From: CAYXVJ01 sp050309435 | Lineage (GTDB): Bacteria > Bacillota > Clostridia > Saccharofermentanales > Fastidiosipilaceae | Direction: 5' to 3' | DNA length: 45,608 bases | NCBI GenBank assembly: GCA_050309435.1 | Contig: JBNRMJ010000008.1 | Coordinates: 1 to 45,608, forward strand | Shown: positions 40,598 to 45,608 of the stretch, piece after piece | Layout of the letters: each line of letters opens with the position of its first letter | How positions within the stretch are numbered: position 1 is the first letter of the stretch | Program-made: the position numbers and the translations under genes | The notes under the pieces: model-generated | Databases searched by the model: none | Seen by the model: the letters and a program-made list of their open reading frames with translations, nothing else | Told to the model about the DNA's origin: nothing

Positions 40598-41278
40598 ATG
40601 ACCGAAATCATTACTGTCACCGGAAGGGGACGGGCAAGTCTGCCCCCTGACCGGGCTGTTTTAGACATCATCTTGTCCGATATGAGGCCCGACTATGAAG
40701 AGGCCGTCGAGCTGGCCGCCATACAACAGGAACTCCTGCAAGCGGAGCTGATGCCGGCAGGCGTCACGAGCGAGGAGTTGAAGACTTCGGTATTTAATGT
40801 CCGGGAAGAGTACGAGAATGTAGAGCAGCGGGAGCTTGTCGACGGTGTAGCGGAAAAACGTTATAAGCAGGTTCTTCTTGGTTTTCGTTATACGCAGCGC
40901 CTGGTCCTCGAGCTTGAACGGGATAACGAACGAATCAGCCGGGTGATCGGTTTATTGTCGCGCAGTAAAACGCAGTGCGAGTTTAGCCTTCGATTCAAGG
41001 TGGAAGACGAACGCAAGATCAGAGAGCTTGCCGCCGTAGATGCGGTATTAAATGCGAAAGCCGTGGCAAGTCAGCTGGCCACGGCCGCCGGTCTTCTGCT
41101 CGGAGAGATCCGGAGCATTAACTACGCTTTTAGCAGCGTGAATGTTTACAGTCGGACGGACATGGCGATGCCGCGTCTTATGATGGCGGAATCTGCCTCG
41201 TTTAAAATGGATATCAATCCCGAGGATATCGAGCAAGACGAAGAAGTCACGATCGAGTATGCCCTGATAAAGGCTTAA
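40598..41278 (+). CDS. SIMPL-domain (DUF541) protein
   Basis: A 226-residue protein with the typical beginning ITVTGRGRASLPPDRAVLDIIL and ending FSSVNVYSRTDMAM ... EDIEQDEEVTIEYALIKA. SIMPL-domain proteins are oligomeric and widespread. The mouse founder interacts with IRAK kinases, while bacterial roles are unclear (some reported in oxidative stress). No signal peptide is seen, unlike E. coli YggE. AGGAGG precedes the ATG. It is convergent with a GNAT gene that ends four bases away. Confidence 0.88.
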   Translation: MTEIITVTGRGRASLPPDRAVLDIILSDMRPDYEEAVELAAIQQELLQAELMPAGVTSEELKTSVFNVREEYENVEQRELVDGVAEKRYKQVLLGFRYTQRLVLELERDNERISRVIGLLSRSKTQCEFSLRFKVEDERKIRELAAVDAVLNAKAVASQLATAAGLLLGEIRSINYAFSSVNVYSRTDMAMPRLMMAESASFKMDINPEDIEQDEEVTIEYALIKA

Positions 41279-41281
41279 TTG

Positions 41282-41845
41282 TCAGGCTTGACTCGCTAAA
41301 TATTCCGACTTCAGGATCGAACAGACACGGGTATCCACGATACCCTGATTATTTCTGCCGCCCCGGCGGAGCACGCCTTCGGGGGTCATGCCGCATTTTT
41401 CCATGACACGTCCGGACGCCGGGTTCGCCACATCGTGGCGCGCTTCGACTCTATTTACCGAGACCTCTTCGAAAAAGAAACGAATCACGGCCGCGAGGGC
41501 TTCCGTCATCAGTCCTTGGCCCCAAAACTTGCGACTAAGCGCATAACCGATTTCGACGCCATCGATGGCTTCGTCGATGCGCACCGCTGCGATCGAGCCG
41601 ATGGCTTCTCCGAGTTCCCGGGACTCGATGCACCAGTTGTAATGGGCTTTATCGGGAGTATCGGGTTCCCAGATGCGAACGACGTGCAGGGAGTCGTTAA
41701 CCGATTTATGGACCGGCCAGCTGAGGTATTTAACGACTTCGGGATCGCCTGCCCAGTTTCTGTACATGGCATCGGCATCCCCGATATAAAAGCGCCTCAG
41801 GATCAGGCGTTTCGTGTGGATGGTTTTCGTGCCCTGATGTTTCAT
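41282..41845 (-). CDS. GNAT-family N-acetyltransferase (RimJ/RimL type)
   Basis: A 187-residue acetyltransferase of the RimJ/RimL kind: TKRLILRRFYIGDADAMYRNW at the start, GEAIGSIAAVRID, the acetyl-CoA loop GYALSRKFWGQGLMTEALAAVI, and VNRVEARHDVANPASGRVMEKCGM. It would acetylate a protein N-terminus, ribosomal protein or small amine. GGAGGTGC before the ATG at 41845 excludes the longer upstream start. It is a single-gene unit. Confidence 0.92.
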   Translation of the reverse strand: MKHQGTKTIHTKRLILRRFYIGDADAMYRNWAGDPEVVKYLSWPVHKSVNDSLHVVRIWEPDTPDKAHYNWCIESRELGEAIGSIAAVRIDEAIDGVEIGYALSRKFWGQGLMTEALAAVIRFFFEEVSVNRVEARHDVANPASGRVMEKCGMTPEGVLRRGGRNNQGIVDTRVCSILKSEYLASQA

Positions 41846-41994
41846 GTTGCACCTCCGCTGAGAGATTCGCCGGCCGGCGGTCATTTTCTTTGCTTTATTT
41901 TGCCTCTTTCATAACGAATTGTGAATAGACATAAGAGGGTCTTACTCCTATATAATGGATATTTGTTATGGTCAATAATAGCAAAGGTTAGGTC

Positions 41995-43269
41995 ATGTAT
42001 ATGTTCCAACGATTAAAAACTCGTCTTTCGTCGCATCCCCTGATCCATACGCTGCTCACGCTTCATGGAAACCCGAAGGCATGTGTTTTTACCGAGCCTT
42101 TATGGAATATTCCCAGCTCGCTTTATACGCCTTTTTTTACGGTGTATATGTATACTCTCGGGATCGATGACAAGCAGATCGGCATTCTGCTTAGTATCGG
42201 CATGGTGATGCAGGTGCTGACGATTTTAATCGGCGGAGTCCTGAACGACAAACTGGGCCGCAGAATGACAACTCTGGTTTTTGACACGATTGCCTGGAGT
42301 GTGCCAACTCTGATCTGGAGTTTGGCTCCGAGTTATACCTGGTTTCTCGTCGCGGCGGTTTTTAACGGCTTCTGGCAGATCACCAGCAATTCCTGGAACT
42401 GCATGCTGGTCGAAGATGCCGACGAACAGGATTTGGTCAATATCTATACCTGGATTACGATCACGGGATTGCTCTCGGTTTTCTTCGCACCTTTGACGGC
42501 CGTGATGGTGTCGACCTATGGCTTAATTTCAGCCATGCGCGTCCTCTTGTTTATTACCTTTATCCTGATGACGAGCAAGTTCGTCTTGCTCTATTTTACG
42601 ACGACGGAAACGAAGCAGGGAATCATTCGTATGAAAGAAACCAAAGGCGTGCCGATTCATCGCCTGATGCAGGGTTACCACGGTATTGCCCGGCAGCTTC
42701 TCTCCAGTAAACGAATGATGATTCTGCTGGCAGTCCTGACGATTCACAACATAACGTCGACGATCAGCGGTAACTTTTTCTCGTTGCTTGCAACCCAGGA
42801 TCTGGCGATTCCGGAAGAATGGCTGGCATATTATCCGATGATCCGGTCCGCGATTATGCTGGTCTTTATCTTTACCGTTCAGCACGTGGTCAATCGCATG
42901 AACTACAAGGTTCCGCTCACGATCGGTCTTATTCTCTACGGAGTGAGCCAGCTGCTCTTGATTATCGCCCCGAAAGATCAGGCGGCTTTTCTGATTATCT
43001 ATATCGTGATCGATGCCTTTGCCGCTACGCTCTTCTTACCCCAAAAGGATACAATGACAACGGTATTCGTGGACAGACACGAAAGATCCCGTCTGATCTC
43101 GCTGATTTATATCATCATGATCGCGATTTCGACGCCCTTTGGCTGGCTTTCCGGCTTGATGTCCGACTGGAATCGTCGTTCTCCTTTCGTTTTGAATGTC
43201 TTCCTCTATCTGATCTGTTTATTTCTGATCATCGGGGCAATTAAGGAAGAAACACCAAAAGAAGTGTAA
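41995..43269 (+). CDS. Major facilitator superfamily transporter
   Basis: A 424-residue membrane protein with about eleven to twelve hydrophobic helices in two halves. The cytoplasmic loop after helix 2 has the MFS motif A variant GGVLNDKLGRRM, and the equivalent loop in the second half is HERSRLIS...SGLMSDWNRRSPF. The substrate is unknown. A TATAAT lies at 41951-41956, 39 bases upstream of the ATG. It is followed after 60 bases by a beta-lactamase-like gene in the same direction, so the two may be cotranscribed. Confidence 0.9.
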   Translation: MYMFQRLKTRLSSHPLIHTLLTLHGNPKACVFTEPLWNIPSSLYTPFFTVYMYTLGIDDKQIGILLSIGMVMQVLTILIGGVLNDKLGRRMTTLVFDTIAWSVPTLIWSLAPSYTWFLVAAVFNGFWQITSNSWNCMLVEDADEQDLVNIYTWITITGLLSVFFAPLTAVMVSTYGLISAMRVLLFITFILMTSKFVLLYFTTTETKQGIIRMKETKGVPIHRLMQGYHGIARQLLSSKRMMILLAVLTIHNITSTISGNFFSLLATQDLAIPEEWLAYYPMIRSAIMLVFIFTVQHVVNRMNYKVPLTIGLILYGVSQLLLIIAPKDQAAFLIIYIVIDAFAATLFLPQKDTMTTVFVDRHERSRLISLIYIIMIAISTPFGWLSGLMSDWNRRSPFVLNVFLYLICLFLIIGAIKEETPKEV

Positions 43270-43329
43270 AAATTCCGCTTGCATCTGTTTAACAGGTCGA
43301 GGATAATGGGCGTATACGGAGGTGGTAAG

Positions 43330-44871
43330 ATGCTTATACAAGATCAAAATCAGGAGTATATGAAACCTGCGGCCGCGGGTGTTGATCCCCGTGCGATCGC
43401 TCGATGGATCGATCGTCTGGAAGAAGAAAAGATCGGAATCCACGCTTTTCAGATCAGACGTCATGGCCGCATCCTGGCCGAAGCAGCCTATGAACCTTTT
43501 TTACCGGACGGACGACATGTCATGTATTCGCTGAGCAAGAGTTTTACCTCGACGGCGATCGGTTTTGCCGTCCAGGAGGGTCTACTGACGGTCGAAGACA
43601 AGCTGGTCGACTTTTTCACTGACTTGCTTCCGGCCAAACCCTGCCCGAATATGGAGCGAATCACGATTCGCAACCTTCTGAGCATGAACACCGGCCATCA
43701 GGAGGAACCCTGGATTTTCCGCGAAGAGCCCAACTGGTCTTATTTCTTTTTAACATCTTATGTTCCGCACGAACCCGGTACGCATTTCTTATACAACACG
43801 GCGGCGACTTATATGCTCTCCGCTATCCTTACGCGTGTGACCGGACAAACCTGTAACGACTACCTAAAACCCAGACTTTACGAACCGCTGGGCTTCAAGT
43901 CAAACCCCTGGTGGGAAATTTCTCCCGAAGGTTATAGCGCAGGTGGTTTCGGCCTCAATCTTTCTGTTCGCGACATCGGTTTGTTCGCCCGCTTCTGTCT
44001 GCAGGAAGGCGAATGGGAAGGCCGCCAATTGCTGCCGAAAGCCTGGTTCAAGGAAGCCTCGCATCCCTGGTCGGACAATTCCGGCGGAACTTACAATCCG
44101 GAGAACGAGTGGGGACAAGGTTACGGTTATCAGTTCTGGCTCTGCAGCCCCGAAGCTGTGTATCGCGGCGACGGTGCCTGCGGCCAGTTTGCCATTATGA
44201 TGCCCAGGCAGGATATGAGTATCGCCATCACCTCCGGAACTTCGGACATGGGCGGCATCTTAAAAGCAATATGGGAAGAAATTTTACCTGCTGTTTCGGA
44301 TGAAGCGCTTGTAGAGAGTGATGATCTAAGCACGGCGCAAGTCGAGCTGGAAGATAAACTGGAACATCTGCGATTATGGATTCCCGAACTGCCGGGCAGC
44401 GAAGCGAAGCTTGAGGAAGTATTGGACCTTGTGGAATACAAGCTCGTGCTCGACCTCTCCGACAACGATCGCGGCGTGAAGAAAATTCGCTTTAGCGAGG
44501 ACTATCTGGAGCTTCAAATGGATGGAGCCGGATGGTCTCGTCTGCCGCTGGATGCAAGCTGCTGGACGGTCGCCAACCTCGACATCGCCGGAGACGAAAC
44601 ACTGGATAAGGACCAGGAGAAAATCGGCAGCAGACGTGTTCGCAGTACATCGCCTGCTTTCCCGTCGGAACTGTCCATTCTCCTTAATCCCCGCCGAGAC
44701 GAAAACGGCCGCTTGATGCTCGTGCTGGATCTGGTGTTTACCGGGACTCCGCTACATGAGCGCTGGTGCCTGTATCCCTCCGGACAGTATGCCGAGATCA
44801 AAATGGCTCGCGTTTCCGGTTTCGGTGAGTCGGCCACACGTGTGTTTGCCATTCCCGGCAGCTCCAATTGA
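43330..44871 (+). CDS. Class C beta-lactamase-related serine hydrolase
   Basis: A 513-residue protein. Its first roughly 330 residues are a serine beta-lactamase-like (PF00144) fold: S-x-x-K at SLSKSFTSTAIG, Y-x-N-like YNTAATYML, and a later G-x-G loop near GDGACGQFAIMMP. The rest, about 170 residues, is a separate beta-rich domain of unknown type. No signal peptide is present, so it is probably a cytoplasmic esterase or peptidase rather than a drug-resistance enzyme. GGAGG precedes the ATG at 43330. It follows the MFS transporter gene and may process the imported substrate, an inference from position. Confidence 0.88.
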   Translation: MLIQDQNQEYMKPAAAGVDPRAIARWIDRLEEEKIGIHAFQIRRHGRILAEAAYEPFLPDGRHVMYSLSKSFTSTAIGFAVQEGLLTVEDKLVDFFTDLLPAKPCPNMERITIRNLLSMNTGHQEEPWIFREEPNWSYFFLTSYVPHEPGTHFLYNTAATYMLSAILTRVTGQTCNDYLKPRLYEPLGFKSNPWWEISPEGYSAGGFGLNLSVRDIGLFARFCLQEGEWEGRQLLPKAWFKEASHPWSDNSGGTYNPENEWGQGYGYQFWLCSPEAVYRGDGACGQFAIMMPRQDMSIAITSGTSDMGGILKAIWEEILPAVSDEALVESDDLSTAQVELEDKLEHLRLWIPELPGSEAKLEEVLDLVEYKLVLDLSDNDRGVKKIRFSEDYLELQMDGAGWSRLPLDASCWTVANLDIAGDETLDKDQEKIGSRRVRSTSPAFPSELSILLNPRRDENGRLMLVLDLVFTGTPLHERWCLYPSGQYAEIKMARVSGFGESATRVFAIPGSSN

Positions 44872-44894
44872 GGACAACTTAATGCTGAACCCCT

Positions 44895-45054
44895 ATATGT
44901 AGTATTGAACCGAATACCAAAACTACATATTGATCCACCGGGGACGAGCAATCACGATTGTATCCACGTGTATTTGTCCTGTGCACCACGCAAAAAGGAA
45001 CATGTTTTTCAATAACTAAAGGCACCCGGAGATGGCTCTGAGTGCCTTTAAATT
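44895..45054. other. Intergenic region with two stem-loops
   Basis: A perfect 9-bp stem, ATATGTAGT / ACTACATAT, at 44895-44930, and a terminator-like hairpin, TAAAGGCAC / GTGCCTTTA, at 45017-45050. They lie between the serine hydrolase gene and the decayed GNAT genes. The second could serve either strand. Confidence 0.5.
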
Positions 45055-45134
45055 TAATGCGTACTAGCTGGATCAGGGCCGGTTTATGAGCGCATTGCAA
45101 CAATAAACTGGAATTTGTTTGTCTAATTCGGTCG

Positions 45135-45433
45135 TTAATTCTTTTCATAGAATACTATATCCATTTTTTCATTTATATGTTCAATCTTCCCTGTTTGGAC
45201 ATATCCCATTTTTTCATACAGATATAGATTTCCCTTTTCCTGTAAAATTGTATCAAGGCACCAATGGTTGGGACCATATGTCTTTTCAAGTTCAATCATT
45301 GCTTGTTGAGCATATCCTTTATTACGAAACTCAGCCATAATCCAGATCGGCGAAATTCTTTTTCTACTTCCACTTGCATTTTCCATATTGCTTTGATGTC
45401 TTCACGCGATGCTTTCCTTCATGCGATAGCCAT
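45135..45433 (-). pseudogene. GNAT acetyltransferase remnant (stop and internal deletion)
   Basis: A ribosome binding site (AGGAGAG) and ATG at 45433 start MAIA, then a TGA, then in the same frame RKASREDIKAIWKMQVE, the usual N-terminus of a GNAT enzyme. The C-terminal half is intact only in another frame (FRNKGYAQQAMIELEK, YLYEKMGYVQTGKIEHINEKMDIVFYE), including the acetyl-CoA loop region. The middle third is missing. So the gene carries at least one nonsense change and an internal deletion with frame shift. A shorter product from the ATG at 45386 is possible but would lack the N-terminal strands. Confidence 0.8.
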
Positions 45434-45473
45434 TATGTCTCTCCTGTATTCAGTCAGTGACACAAACTGAAAT

Positions 45474-45608
45474 TTATCTTTCCAACGAATAAACCGAAGT
45501 CAACTCCTGTTCAGCATCAATATATTCATCCGATTTATGCATTCCGATTGATTTTGCGGTTGCTCCGGATGCGACATTATCTGCTTTCAAATAAGAATAC
45601 AGCACATT
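45474..45608 (-). CDS. C-terminal end of another GNAT-family acetyltransferase (partial)
   Basis: 45 codons run off the right edge of the window. The residues NVASGATAKSIGMHKSDEYIDAEQ and ending LTSVYSLER fit the last helix and strand of a GNAT enzyme, where N-x-x-S-x-x-x-A-x-x-x-G-M is common. It is read on the minus strand, just upstream of the decayed GNAT gene, so the two formed a tandem pair. Nothing more can be said without the N-terminus. Confidence 0.55.
   Translation of the reverse strand, partial: NVLYSYLKADNVASGATAKSIGMHKSDEYIDAEQELTSVYSLER

Noticed and set aside
43330..44871. Beta-lactamase resistance gene
   Set aside because: No signal peptide and an extra C-terminal domain; the family is mostly esterases and peptidases.
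1..45608. tRNA, rRNA or known riboswitches
   Set aside because: No T-loop/anticodon patterns, rRNA segments or recognisable riboswitch cores were seen by eye; a covariance-model search (tRNAscan-SE, Infernal) would settle this.

Overview
The window looks like a chromosomal segment of a low- to mid-GC Gram-positive anaerobe of class Clostridia, possibly an Oscillospiraceae/Saccharofermentans-like fermenter. The lineage is inferred from gene content only. Pointers are strong GGAGG-type ribosome binding sites, the Firmicutes order mazG - S4-domain rqcP - FtsB/DivIC, a YugP-type membrane protease, YitT and HxlR families, CsoR copper control, ferredoxin-dependent enzymes (KorAB, NfnAB) and hexuronate use (UxaC). 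No rRNA, tRNA or CRISPR array was found.

Layout. 1-8.2 kb: the end of an ACT-like protein, a ThuA-like protein, Mn-type superoxide dismutase, a YugP-type zinc peptidase, a large unrecognised protein with a histidine-rich tail, then uxaC with a second ThuA-like gene (leftward) and an EstA-type esterase. 8.2-14.2 kb: an HxlR regulator, then a copper cassette (CsoR-type operator, copA with a C-terminal CopZ domain, csoR), a ferritin-like diiron protein, a YitT transporter-like protein, an ArsD-like protein whose N-terminal cysteines are gone, and a possible small leftward gene. 14.2-16.6 kb: a GlmU N-domain-only nucleotidyltransferase and a phosphohexomutase, together a sugar-nucleotide module. 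16.6-20.2 kb: an accessory patch with a degenerate IS3/IS150-like element, an AT-rich remnant of a secreted metzincin with two in-frame stops, a lipoprotein, and small tandem repeats. 20.2-24.9 kb: a Gfo/Idh/MocA oxidoreductase, divergent from a eukaryotic-type hexokinase; then a small conserved protein, mazG, rqcP and an FtsB/DivIC protein. 24.9-27.9 kb: a barnase-family RNase with a lipoprotein signal, its barstar inhibitor, and a large lipoprotein with a degenerate M23-like domain.

The most interesting region is 27.9-31.5 kb. A leftward operon of a stand-alone cobalamin-binding protein plus a MacB/LolCDE-type ABC permease and ATPase is divergent from a regulator. That regulator joins an XRE helix-turn-helix to a CarH-like cobalamin-binding module, including the W-x9-EH signature of B12 photoreceptors. 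A near-perfect 24-bp palindrome lies between them. I infer a cobalamin- or light-responsive switch controlling an ABC export system, built on an XRE rather than a MerR DNA-binding domain.

31.5-41.3 kb: thioredoxin, CCA-adding enzyme, a leftward nfnA-nfnB-SDR operon (electron bifurcation coupled to NADPH-linked redox chemistry), uppP, korA-korB (2-oxoacid:ferredoxin oxidoreductase) and a SIMPL-domain protein. 41.3-45.6 kb: a GNAT acetyltransferase, an MFS permease, a class C beta-lactamase-like serine hydrolase, and a decaying pair of GNAT genes at the right edge. Many starts were moved inward from the longest open frame because a clear Shine-Dalgarno sequence sits before an internal ATG, GTG or TTG.
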